Shown here: positions 15,461 through 22,555 of the stretch, one piece after another
Layout: every line of letters starts with the position of its first letter
How positions within the stretch are numbered: position 1 is the stretch's first letter
DNA from: Rhodospirillaceae bacterium
Lineage (GTDB): Bacteria > Pseudomonadota > Alphaproteobacteria > GCA-2731375
Direction: 5' to 3'
NCBI GenBank assembly: GCA_018660265.1
Contig: JABJKS010000093.1
Span: 1 to 43,132, forward strand
Length of the DNA: 43,132 nt
Translations under genes and position numbers: made by a program
The notes under the pieces: generated by a model
What the model saw: only the letters and a program-made list of their open reading frames with translations
Databases searched by the model: none
What the model was told of the DNA's origin: nothing

Positions 15461-16558
15461 CTATTTCGGCATGCCCGCCATATCGACCGGTGGATAATAA
15501 TAGCTATCCCCCAGTGCATTGACCCGGGCCCAGAATTCAGGGCCGGCGGCCAGGCCCGTGTCGTTGGTTTCCGCCGCCTGTCGCCAAATATTCCAGGAGG
15601 CCGGATGCAGGCGGGAGGCCTCGACCAGATTTTCCTGGCCCTCGTCCACCCGATCATGGCGCAACAGATATTGGCCCAGACGGAAATGGCAATGGGCCTG
15701 GGCAATCTCCGCACTGGGCAGGGCGGTATGGGCGCGGGCCTGTTCCGCATCGAAGACATGACCACTGTCTTTGCCCGACAACACCCAGTCACGCACCGCC
15801 TGAACATACGTCGCCTTGGCGGCGGCGGCCGTTTGCTGTTTGCCTTCCGGCACGGTCATGGTCTCGAAGTTGAGGGAGCGGAAAGCCTCAAACGCGCCGG
15901 CATTTTCCGCCGGTCGGACAATGCGCCCGGCCTCGTCGATCCAGACGGCCTGGGGTACGTTGACCATGTTGTACAGCTCCGAAAGACGGTGATCCCGGTC
16001 AATCAGCGCGGGATAGCTTGGTGCTGCATTTTCGATCCAGGAACGGGCCGCGTCCGCACGGGCATCCATAGCAACGGCGATAACGATGAAGTTATTGTCT
16101 CTTAGTTCGTCATAGAGTTTTTGCCACACGGACAAATCAGCACGACAGCCTCACCAGGACGCCCAGGTGGCAAGCAGTACTTTCTTGCCGCGGTGTTCCG
16201 ACAGGCTGTGCATGGCGCCATCCAGATCGGGCAAAGAGAAATCCGGCGCGTCCAGGGATTGCAGGCTGTCGGCGCGACTATTCGCCCCTTCACCCAAGGC
16301 CCAGACATCACCGCCCTTGGTCTGCGCGGCGGGCATACCAAGATGATGCCAAAACGCCGCCATATTGACCTTACCGTCAGAGACGAAGTCCGTCGTCCTA
16401 TCGCTGGGCACAGGCACGCAGACATCGCCCCGGCAAAGCCCTTCAGGGCGCAGTGACCAGCCCGTCGCGGTTGCCGCATCATCAGGCGTCAGCCACAGAC
16501 CATCGCCTTCTATTGCGGTGATATCGAAGTCACCCAGATTTGTAAGTACCGTCGTCAT
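15461..16558 (-). CDS. Probable selenocysteine-containing ResA/TlpA-like thioredoxin-fold protein
   Basis: Read through one in-frame TGA (16153-16151), this gene gives 365 residues with selenocysteine at 136. The N-terminal part (GLWLTPDDAATATGWSLRPEGL, then CRGDVCVPV) precedes a redoxin domain: FSLPDLDGAMHSLSEHRGKKV, LLATWASW-U-GCRADLSVWQKLYDELRD, then VIAVAMDARADAARSWIE, YPALIDRDHRLSELYNMVNVP (the cis-Pro loop) and AVWIDEAGRIV. A helical TPR-like tail (AHCHFRLGQYLLRHDRVDEGQENLVEASRLHP) ends it. Related proteins carry Cys at the U position. ATG 16558 is preceded by GGGAGGGGAATGGGAA. It lies downstream of the VOC gene. The alternative is a recent Cys-to-stop mutation. About 230 codons of clean downstream frame argue against old decay. 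Confidence 0.72.
16151..16153 (-). other. In-frame UGA, probable selenocysteine codon
   Basis: The codon order on the minus strand is TGG GCG TCC TGG TGA GGC TGT CGT, giving W-A-S-W-U-G-C-R. UGA takes the place of the first Cys of the redox motif. A weak stem begins 8 bases downstream (TGCTG 16142-16138 with TGGCA 16126-16122, two G-U pairs, 11-base loop). It may be a bacterial SECIS but is not convincing alone. Confidence 0.65.
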
Positions 16559-16593
16559 TTCCCATTCCCCTCCCATTCCCCATTGTTAAACAA

Positions 16594-17130
16594 TTAGCCG
16601 TCGATCATCTTGACCATGGTCGTGCGGCGTTCTTTGGCTGAGATGAAACCCTCTTTGCTTTGGCACAAGGCCTCTGTCTGGGCCATGATCTCGTCATTAG
16701 ACAGGTCCAGATCAAACGGCACCCCCATGGGCTGGGGTACGTACCAAGGCGTATGGGTATAGATTTCCAGGGTGTTGCCTTCCGGATCGGTGAAATAGAA
16801 CGACCAGGCATTGCCATGGGTTACCACACGGAGAACCGTCAACCCTTCTGCCACTATTCTGTCGCGCATCTCGCGCACCTCATCCAAGGAATTCACCAGA
16901 AATGAAATCTGCTGCGCCACATTCGCTGTTGCCGCATCAGGGCGACCCGCGACCAGAACCACCTGATGATGCTCACCGGGATTGGCTGACATAAAAACCA
17001 TATCCAGGTGGAAGTCCGGCGGCCCGCCCGCGTCCGTTACCGTCAGACCAAAGACCTCGGTAAAGAAACGCCGCATCTTGGCCAAATCATCGACGTAGAT
17101 ACCAACGTGGGTAAGTTGTGGCTTGATCAT
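16594..17130 (-). CDS. VOC / extradiol-dioxygenase-like metalloprotein
   Basis: This 178-residue vicinal-oxygen-chelate protein is of the glyoxalase/bleomycin-resistance/dioxygenase type. The three expected metal ligands can be placed: H8 in LTHVGIYVDDL, H54 or H55 in GEHHQVVLV, and E122 in DPEGNTLEIYTHTPWYV. The TPWYVPQP ending resembles catechol 2,3-dioxygenase-like members. The substrate is unknown. I chose the internal ATG at 17130, because the upstream extension to 17178 is unlike the family and the domain starts at MIKPQLTHVG. It is followed 35 bases later by the probable selenoprotein gene on the same strand and preceded by two strong inverted repeats. Confidence 0.87.
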   Translation of the reverse strand: MIKPQLTHVGIYVDDLAKMRRFFTEVFGLTVTDAGGPPDFHLDMVFMSANPGEHHQVVLVAGRPDAATANVAQQISFLVNSLDEVREMRDRIVAEGLTVLRVVTHGNAWSFYFTDPEGNTLEIYTHTPWYVPQPMGVPFDLDLSNDEIMAQTEALCQSKEGFISAKERRTTMVKMIDG

Positions 17131-17162
17131 GCAATTATCCCCAATGCGCCGCCAGGTCACGA

Positions 17163-17253
17163 GAGCATGGTTATTCAAAACATGCTCAGGCCCTTAAGAA
17201 TCGTGGTGCGCGAGACACGAAACAGAAGGACTCTTCTGTTTCGCTCGCACCAC
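17163..17253. repeat. Two adjacent inverted repeats between MFS and VOC genes
   Basis: The first repeat is GAGCATG (17163-17169) with CATGCTC (17181-17187), loop 11. The second is long: outer GTGGTGCG (17203-17210) with CGCACCAC (17246-17253), and inner CGAAACAGAAG (17218-17228) with CTTCTGTTTCG (17233-17243) around a GACT loop. No T-run follows on either strand. The second may terminate or stabilise the MFS transcript, or be a dispersed palindromic element. Confidence 0.7.
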
Positions 17254-17262
17254 TTGATCGAA

Positions 17263-18477
17263 CTATAACCCCAGACGGGCCCGGCGCAAAAGGACGAATG
17301 CTATTGCCATATTCAGCAGATTAAAGCCAATGGCATTGATAAAGGCCAATCGATAAGAGCCGGTCCAATCATATAAAAGGCCGGCCATCCAACCGCCCAG
17401 GGCCATGCCCAGCAAGGTCAGGGACAGGACCAGGGAAATGCGCCAGCCGGCTTGACCGGGCACGAAATAGCGCCGGGCGATGATGGCATAGGACGGCACG
17501 ATGCCGCCTTGGCTGAGCCCGAACAGCGCCGCCATAAGATACAGGCTGGCCAAAGATTCCGCGAACATGAAGCCGAACAACATCAGGGCCTGTAAACTGC
17601 CCCCCAACAACAATGTCGGCAGGCCGCCGATCCGGTCTGATATCCAGCCAAAGGCCAGGCGGCTGATGATACCCGTAGCCAGCATAACCGCCAGCATTTC
17701 TGCCCCGCGCTGGGCCGCATGGCCAAGATCCGTGGCAAGGGCGACGATGTGGACTTGCGGCACGGCCATGGCGACACAACAGGCAATGCCTGCGACGCAT
17801 AACAATCCGTGCAGGCCGTTGGGGCTTATGCCCAGGGGCCGGTCGGTGTCCGCCTCTATGCCCGAGGCGGCAGCCATGACGCTGGGCGCGCGCCGACGCA
17901 GGATTAGGCAGAGGGGCGGTATGGCCAGCAAACAGAAAATGCCGATGCGGGTATATGTGGTACGCCAATCGGTCAGATCGATGGAATATTGAATAATGGG
18001 CGGCCACACCACCCCGGCCAGATAATTGCCCGAGGCGACGATAGCCACCGCGATCCCCCGGCGTCGATGGAACCACAAGGTGGTATCGGCCACCAAGGGC
18101 GCAAATAGCCCGGCGTTGCCCAACATACCAATCAGCAATCCCTGGGCCAGATAGAGTTGGAAAAGGTTTTCCGCCTGTGCGGCCAAGACGAAACCCAGAG
18201 CCAGCATGACGCTGCCCAAAAGACATGGCCACATCACCCCGACGCGATCGGACCAACGGCCCATGATCACGCCGCCAACGCCAAAGCCGATCATCGTGAC
18301 CGCATAAGCTATGGAGGCATCGGACCTGGTTGAGCCGAATTCAGCCGCGATGGGTTTCAATGCCACGACAATGGCGTACATGCCCACGGTACCAAAAGTC
18401 ATGATGGTCAGGGACGCGGCCAACCGAATATAGGCGTAGGAGGATTCGCGCTCCGCCGATGCAGCGTCAACAACCAT
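17263..18477 (-). CDS. MFS transporter (monocarboxylate/OFA-like)
   Basis: This 404-residue protein has about twelve hydrophobic segments in two halves. The N-terminal half shows IAYAVTMIGFGVGGVIMGRWSDRVGVMWP, the MFS loop 2-3 signature (GxxxDRxG form). The C-terminal half repeats it as RLAFGWISDRIGGLPTLL. Overall it resembles monocarboxylate porters and the oxalate/formate antiporter group, but the substrate cannot be assigned. It starts with ATG 18477. It is upstream of, but separated by 132 bases of hairpins from, the VOC gene, so cotranscription is uncertain. Confidence 0.9.
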   Translation of the reverse strand: MVVDAASAERESSYAYIRLAASLTIMTFGTVGMYAIVVALKPIAAEFGSTRSDASIAYAVTMIGFGVGGVIMGRWSDRVGVMWPCLLGSVMLALGFVLAAQAENLFQLYLAQGLLIGMLGNAGLFAPLVADTTLWFHRRRGIAVAIVASGNYLAGVVWPPIIQYSIDLTDWRTTYTRIGIFCLLAIPPLCLILRRRAPSVMAAASGIEADTDRPLGISPNGLHGLLCVAGIACCVAMAVPQVHIVALATDLGHAAQRGAEMLAVMLATGIISRLAFGWISDRIGGLPTLLLGGSLQALMLFGFMFAESLASLYLMAALFGLSQGGIVPSYAIIARRYFVPGQAGWRISLVLSLTLLGMALGGWMAGLLYDWTGSYRLAFINAIGFNLLNMAIAFVLLRRARLGL

Positions 18478-18667
18478 GCTGGATCAATCTTTCAATAAAC
18501 TATGGAGCGACCCGAAAGGGGTTTTGCCGCCGGCAGGAATTTCGAAACCGATCATAACCATTAGTGTGGCCGGGGCAGAGACAATTTTTGCGAAGCGGGC
18601 ACGTTTTCCACTATTATATTTCCGTGTAAACGAGTTGCCGCCATGAACTTATCAAGGGCCAAGCCAG

Positions 18668-19462
18668 ATGTTTTTTTCCGCCGGCAAGATATTCTGGATC
18701 ATCGCCCAGCCTTTGAACCTGGCCTTGATCCTATTGTTGCTGGCGACCCTGCTTTTGTGGTCCCGCTGGCGACGCCTTGGTGTCTGGCTGACCAGTCTGG
18801 TTGCCCTTACCCTGTTGTCGGTTGCCGTATTGCCTATTGGGCATTGGTTGCTGACGCCCCTGGCCAGGCAATTCGCGCCCTATGATATTGCTGCCCATGC
18901 GAACGAAAGTGCACCAGCAGGTATTATCCTGCTATCCGGCGCGGCCATAAATCTGGCTGTATCCCACCAGGTTGGGCATACGGTGCCGGGCCATGCCGCC
19001 GGTCGTATGGTGGAATACCTGCGCCTGGCAAAAGTTTACCCAAAGGCGCGGCTATTGATCTGCGGCGGCAATAGGGGTCCCGGCGCGCCTGAGGCCACAA
19101 TGATTGCCGATTACCTGATCAGCCAGGGCATCGCGCGCGACCGCCTTTTGGTTGAGGATCGTTCGGTGGATACCTTTGAGAACGCCGTATTTGGACGGGC
19201 CCTGGCCAAACCCCAGACAGATGAGCGTTGGTTGCTGGTCACATCCGCCTGGCATATGCCGCGTGCCATGGGGGTCTTTCGCACCCAGGGCTGGCCGGTG
19301 GTTGCCGCACCCGCGATGCGGCAGCATACAATCGGTACCCTTGGCTTCAAGTTGTCGAGCAGAATGCGCCTGACCAATAAGGCCCTGCATGAATATATGG
19401 GACTGTTGGCTTATTGGCTGAAAGGCCGCAGCGAAACCCTTTGGCCGACGCCGGTAGGCTGA
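18668..19462 (+). CDS. YdcF/ElyC-like DUF218 membrane protein
   Basis: This 264-residue protein has two N-terminal membrane segments (IIAQPLNLALILLLLATLLLW and GVWLTSLVALTLLSVAVLPIG). A DUF218 domain follows: GIILLSGAAIN, RMVEYLRLAKVYPKARLLICGGNRG, EATMIADYLISQGIARDRLLVEDRSVDTFENAVF and WLLVTSAWHMPRAMGVF. ElyC and SanA relatives affect envelope polysaccharide or peptidoglycan precursor metabolism in E. coli; the reaction is not known. AAGGG lies about 9 bases before ATG 18668. The gene converges on the D,D-carboxypeptidase gene with 5 bases between stops. Confidence 0.88.
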   Translation: MFFSAGKIFWIIAQPLNLALILLLLATLLLWSRWRRLGVWLTSLVALTLLSVAVLPIGHWLLTPLARQFAPYDIAAHANESAPAGIILLSGAAINLAVSHQVGHTVPGHAAGRMVEYLRLAKVYPKARLLICGGNRGPGAPEATMIADYLISQGIARDRLLVEDRSVDTFENAVFGRALAKPQTDERWLLVTSAWHMPRAMGVFRTQGWPVVAAPAMRQHTIGTLGFKLSSRMRLTNKALHEYMGLLAYWLKGRSETLWPTPVG

Positions 19463-19467
19463 TCGCA

Positions 19468-20835
19468 CTAGCCGCGATAGGTTCCGGCAGCGACGGAGGC
19501 TTCTGTCGGCGCGATGGTCAGACAATCGAAATTGGCGCTTTTCAGGCGGCGGCACAATTCATGGGCCTGAAACTCGCTCATCCCATGCAGACGGGCGCGA
19601 TATTGTATGGCCGACCCATTTGTTACCGATGCGTTTTCCACCGTCACAATGGAAACCTTGGCCTGGGACATCAGGTCTGGCAGGGCGCCTGACAGTTTGT
19701 GCAGATGGGAGCGGGCCGAGGCAACCCGGTTGAAGGCACCGATCTGCACGGACCAGGCAAAGCCGAAATCAGGCGCGCGGCGATGGCCACGTGTATCGTT
19801 GGGCCCCATATCGCTAGATGGTACATCACCCGATAGCACATTATTGGGCACCAAGGCTGCCTGGCGCAGGGGTTTCTGCCTGGGCACCGGGACATGGCCA
19901 AAGCCATCCAGGCGACCCCGGGGGCGGACGAATTTATTCGGCAGGCCCCGCCCATCATAACTTTGCAGGCGCACGAAACCATTAGCCAGAAGATTGCGCA
20001 TCCGCGCATCCCGGCTGTTTGCGGAACGACCGCCGAACAACACCCCGACAAGGCGTCCTTCGGGACGGGAGGCAGAGGCGACAAGATTAAAGCCCGAGGC
20101 GCGAATATAGCCGGTCTTGATGCCATCAACACCATTTACGCTGCCGATCAGGTTGTTGTGATTGCGGAAAACCTTGCCCCGGTAAGCGAATGATGTTCTG
20201 GAGAAATATTCAAAATGCTGCGGAAAATCCCTACGGATGGCCAGGGCCAGACGGGTCATATCCCGCGCGGTGGAGAGTTGACGGCGGTTCGGCAGGCCGG
20301 AGGCATTGCGAAATGTTGTCTTGCTCATCCCGAGATCCCGGGCCCGGCGGGTCATCTGCAGGGCAAACTTGAACTCTGTGCCGCCGATGGCTTCCGCCAC
20401 AATTGTCGCGACATCGTTGGCCGATTTCGTCACCAGCGCCATAATGGCCTGACGCACGGTAATCGGCTCGCCCCGGCGCAATCCCAGTTTCGAGGGTGGT
20501 TGACCGACGGCCCGGCGGGAGGCGATCAGGGTTTGATCCAAGTGCAATTTGCCATTTTCCAGTGCCTCGAACACCATATAGAGAGTCATGATCTTGGTCA
20601 GAGAAGCGGGATACTTACGGGCATCGGCATTGCGGGCCACCAAAACCCGGCCACTTTCCCCATCCACGACCATTTCGGCATGGCGGGAGCGGGCAATAGA
20701 CGGTGACGTGACCGAGGCGATCAACAAAACAACCGCCAATATGGCCAACAGACGTTTCCCCACAAATCCAGTGGGGCCCGAAAGACCATTGCGGGAACCG
20801 GGCCCGAATATCACAGATATACTGCGGCGGCTCAT
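19468..20835 (-). CDS. D-alanyl-D-alanine carboxypeptidase with SPOR-like C-terminus
   Basis: This 455-residue exported penicillin-binding protein belongs to the S11 (DacA/PBP5) family, which trims the terminal D-Ala from peptidoglycan stem peptides. A hydrophobic signal segment lies at about 28-48 (RLLAILAVVLLIASVTSPSIA). The active-site motifs are present: SLTK (S78-K81), SAN in TKSANDVA, and KTG in DGIKTGYIRASG. After a basic/proline linker, residues about 370-450 (FAWSVQIGAFNRVASARSHLHKL, then IQYRARLHGMSEFQAHELCRRLK) form a SPOR-like domain that would bind septal, denuded glycan. This S11-SPOR design is common in alphaproteobacteria. The ATG at 20835 leaves a long N-terminal region before the signal; a later start is possible. 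Confidence 0.93.
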   Translation of the reverse strand: MSRRSISVIFGPGSRNGLSGPTGFVGKRLLAILAVVLLIASVTSPSIARSRHAEMVVDGESGRVLVARNADARKYPASLTKIMTLYMVFEALENGKLHLDQTLIASRRAVGQPPSKLGLRRGEPITVRQAIMALVTKSANDVATIVAEAIGGTEFKFALQMTRRARDLGMSKTTFRNASGLPNRRQLSTARDMTRLALAIRRDFPQHFEYFSRTSFAYRGKVFRNHNNLIGSVNGVDGIKTGYIRASGFNLVASASRPEGRLVGVLFGGRSANSRDARMRNLLANGFVRLQSYDGRGLPNKFVRPRGRLDGFGHVPVPRQKPLRQAALVPNNVLSGDVPSSDMGPNDTRGHRRAPDFGFAWSVQIGAFNRVASARSHLHKLSGALPDLMSQAKVSIVTVENASVTNGSAIQYRARLHGMSEFQAHELCRRLKSANFDCLTIAPTEASVAAGTYRG

Positions 20836-21069
20836 AAAGCTGCAGCAGACATGTTTTCGAAAGATATGGCGGATGAAAGCAACACAGGTCGTCCAATAAT
20901 TGTGAGAGCCAGGGTCACGTTAATCGAATCATGGTGAATAATAGGTAAATAGAGCCCCCATGGGCAATAAAGTTTCTGCATTCAACAGTTTGGTGGCGGT
21001 TGTTGTCAAATACATTTCCCTATAACGACCTTGTCGATGGCTCACCTATTACGCCAAATCGAAAATGCG
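20836..21069. other. Upstream intergenic region, carboxypeptidase side
   Basis: No coding frame of known type is seen here. This A/T-rich stretch separates the minus-strand carboxypeptidase gene from the plus-strand phasin promoter and should hold the promoter of the former. I could not pick out a convincing -35/-10 pair. Confidence 0.5.
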
Positions 21070-21157
21070 GCAGTGCAGAAAATAATTTTGCTGCACTGCA
21101 CAATAATCATTGACATCCGTCCGTAAATACCTATTTTCACCTCATGTTGCATTGCAG
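21070..21157 (+). promoter_or_regulatory. Phasin promoter with two PhaR-like operators
   Basis: TTGACA (21110-21115) and TATTTT (21132-21137) with a 16-base spacer make a good promoter, with a start expected near 21144. A near-perfect palindrome sits just upstream (21070-21099: GCAGTGCAG, A/T centre, CTGCACTGC). A second TGC-rich site, TTGCATTGCAG (21147-21157), lies right after the expected start. Both resemble the CTGC-N3-GCAG type sites bound by the polyhydroxyalkanoate regulator PhaR (AniA). Binding is inferred, not shown. Confidence 0.6.
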
Positions 21158-21304
21158 CATACGAAATTTCCGCGACGTATTTTCCGCGCGGTATTCGATA
21201 GCTCTTTTGGACCCGGGCCGCTGAACAGCCGGACCAATTCCAGAAAGAACCGTTGGATAGCGCTTGAAACAAACGAACCTGAACAGATAGAGAGAGATTT
21301 TATT

Positions 21305-21823
21305 ATGACTGCCAAATCGACAAAACAGGACAAAACCGCCGCCGACACTGCTGCCAAGGCAGCCGAGACCATGGCGTCCGCCGGTCAGGAAGCCTTACGT
21401 AATTTCGCCAAAGCCGGCACGGAGAGCTATGAGCAAGCTTTTTCAGGCTTGCGTGGCAAGACCGATGAAATGACCAAGGGTTATGAAGACCTGGCCGCCA
21501 GCGGCAAGGAAACCATGGAAGCCTGGAATGCCGCCGGCACTGCATATGGCAAAGGCATGGAAGCCATCGGTGGCGAACTGATGAATTTCGCCAAGCGTAT
21601 GATGGAAAGCAACGTCGAGGCAACGAAGGCTGTTCTGGGTGCCAAATCCTTGAACGAAGCCATGGACCTGCAGTCCGAATTCGCCCACAACAGCTTTGAA
21701 GGCATGATGACCCAGGGCACCAAGGTTGGTGAGCTGGCGACCAAGGTCGCACAGGACACGGCAGAGCCCATCAGCGCCCAGTTCACGGCGTCCGTCGAGA
21801 AATGGCGCACCAAAGCTGCCTAA
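21305..21823 (+). CDS. Phasin (polyhydroxyalkanoate granule-associated protein)
   Basis: This 172-residue protein is hydrophilic and almost wholly helical, rich in Ala, Lys, Glu and Met, with no signal peptide. The central part (SYEQAFSGLRGKTDEMTKGYEDLAASGKETMEAW) and the C-terminal ESNVEATKAVLGAKSLNEAMDLQSEFAHNSFEGMMTQGTKVGELATKVAQDTAEPI match the alphaproteobacterial phasin type. These proteins coat PHA granules and control their number. The ATG at 21305 follows a purine-rich AGAGAGAGA. The frame is open back to 21110, but that region carries the promoter. The gene has its own promoter and a tandem terminator, so it is a single-gene transcript. Confidence 0.9.
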   Translation: MTAKSTKQDKTAADTAAKAAETMASAGQEALRNFAKAGTESYEQAFSGLRGKTDEMTKGYEDLAASGKETMEAWNAAGTAYGKGMEAIGGELMNFAKRMMESNVEATKAVLGAKSLNEAMDLQSEFAHNSFEGMMTQGTKVGELATKVAQDTAEPISAQFTASVEKWRTKAA

Positions 21824-21851
21824 TCCAGGCACATTGTAAATATAAAACGCC

Positions 21852-21992
21852 TCAGCCAAATTTGGTGAAGGCTGATATAGAGACGGGTCCGGATCTCCTC
21901 CCACCGGACCCGTCGTCTAAGTCTAGGGCGCATTCAGGCAAGACCTGTTTGCGCCCTAGCTTTTTGTCCCGGCTATAGGCCGGGATTTTTTT
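21852..21992 (+). terminator. Four tandem hairpins with double terminator after the phasin gene
   Basis: Hairpin A is TCAGCC (21852-21857) with GGCTGA (21870-21875). Hairpin B is GACGGGTCCGG (21882-21892) with CCGGACCCGTC (21904-21914). Hairpin C is CTAGGGCGC (21923-21931) with GCGCCCTAG (21951-21959), followed by TTTTT (21961-21965). Hairpin D is CCCGGC (21968-21973) with GCCGGG (21979-21984), followed by seven T residues. C and D are classical terminators in tandem. A and B lack T-runs. Confidence 0.88.
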
Positions 21993-22144
21993 GTATTTTT
22001 AACGATATTTGTTTCATAATCAGGCCGAAAACCCTCTTTCAATTTCTTGGCATTGGCCAATATGATAGGGGGATGTCATACTTCGTCTCTGTATGGGCGT
22101 TGTTTGGGCAGAGTTGGAAGGCAAATTGGATTTCTGGGACACGT

Positions 22145-22543
22145 ATGGGCGATCCGAACGACATAATTGGAATGGCCAGAAGCAGCAACCGTGGCGGCAA
22201 CCGTGGCGGCAACCATGGCAGCAGCCTTAGTGGCAGTGGCGGCGGTGATGGCGGCACCGGTGTCGCGACCAAGACCAAGCCGAAGACGAAAAAGCCGTCC
22301 ATGTATCGCGTCCTGTTGATGAACGATGACTATACACCAATGGAATTCGTCATTCATGTGTTGGAGCGGTATTTCAACAAAGACAGTCAGGAAGCGACGC
22401 AAATCATGCTGCACGTACACCAAAAGGGCATTGGAGTTTGTGGCATATTTCCGTACGAAATAGCGGAAACAAAAGTGATGCAGGTGACCGATCTCGCCCG
22501 CAAGAATCAGCATCCACTCCAATGCACCATGGAAAAAGTCTAG
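22145..22543 (+). CDS. clpS: ClpS, N-end-rule adaptor for ClpA
   Basis: ClpS delivers proteins with bulky hydrophobic N-terminal residues to ClpAP. The conserved core is complete: [30 protein letters not shown] (acidic N-degron pocket ND/D and the gatekeeper Met), [22 protein letters not shown] and [15 protein letters not shown]. The N-terminal tail before it is Gly/Ser/Asn-rich and contains a threefold 12-base DNA repeat (22187-22222). The start is uncertain. ATG 22145 has GGGA upstream and gives 132 residues. ATG 22073 gives 156 residues and ATG 22172 gives 123. clpA follows 12 bases later. Confidence 0.92.
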   Translation: MGDPNDIIGMARSSNRGGNRGGNHGSSLSGSGGGDGGTGVATKTKPKTKKPSMYRVLLMNDDYTPMEFVIHVLERYFNKDSQEATQIMLHVHQKGIGVCGIFPYEIAETKVMQVTDLARKNQHPLQCTMEKV

Positions 22544-22555
22544 GGAATAAATCCA

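Noticed and set aside
16151-16576. Two separate thioredoxin genes or a plain pseudogene at 15461-16576
   Set aside because: The halves are in the same frame and divide one domain at the redox Cys. A single UGA with no other lesion is better explained by selenocysteine, though a recent stop mutation is not fully excluded.
21110-21304. Phasin start at 21110
   Set aside because: The upstream part contains the promoter and operator. Phasin-like sequence begins at ATG 21305.
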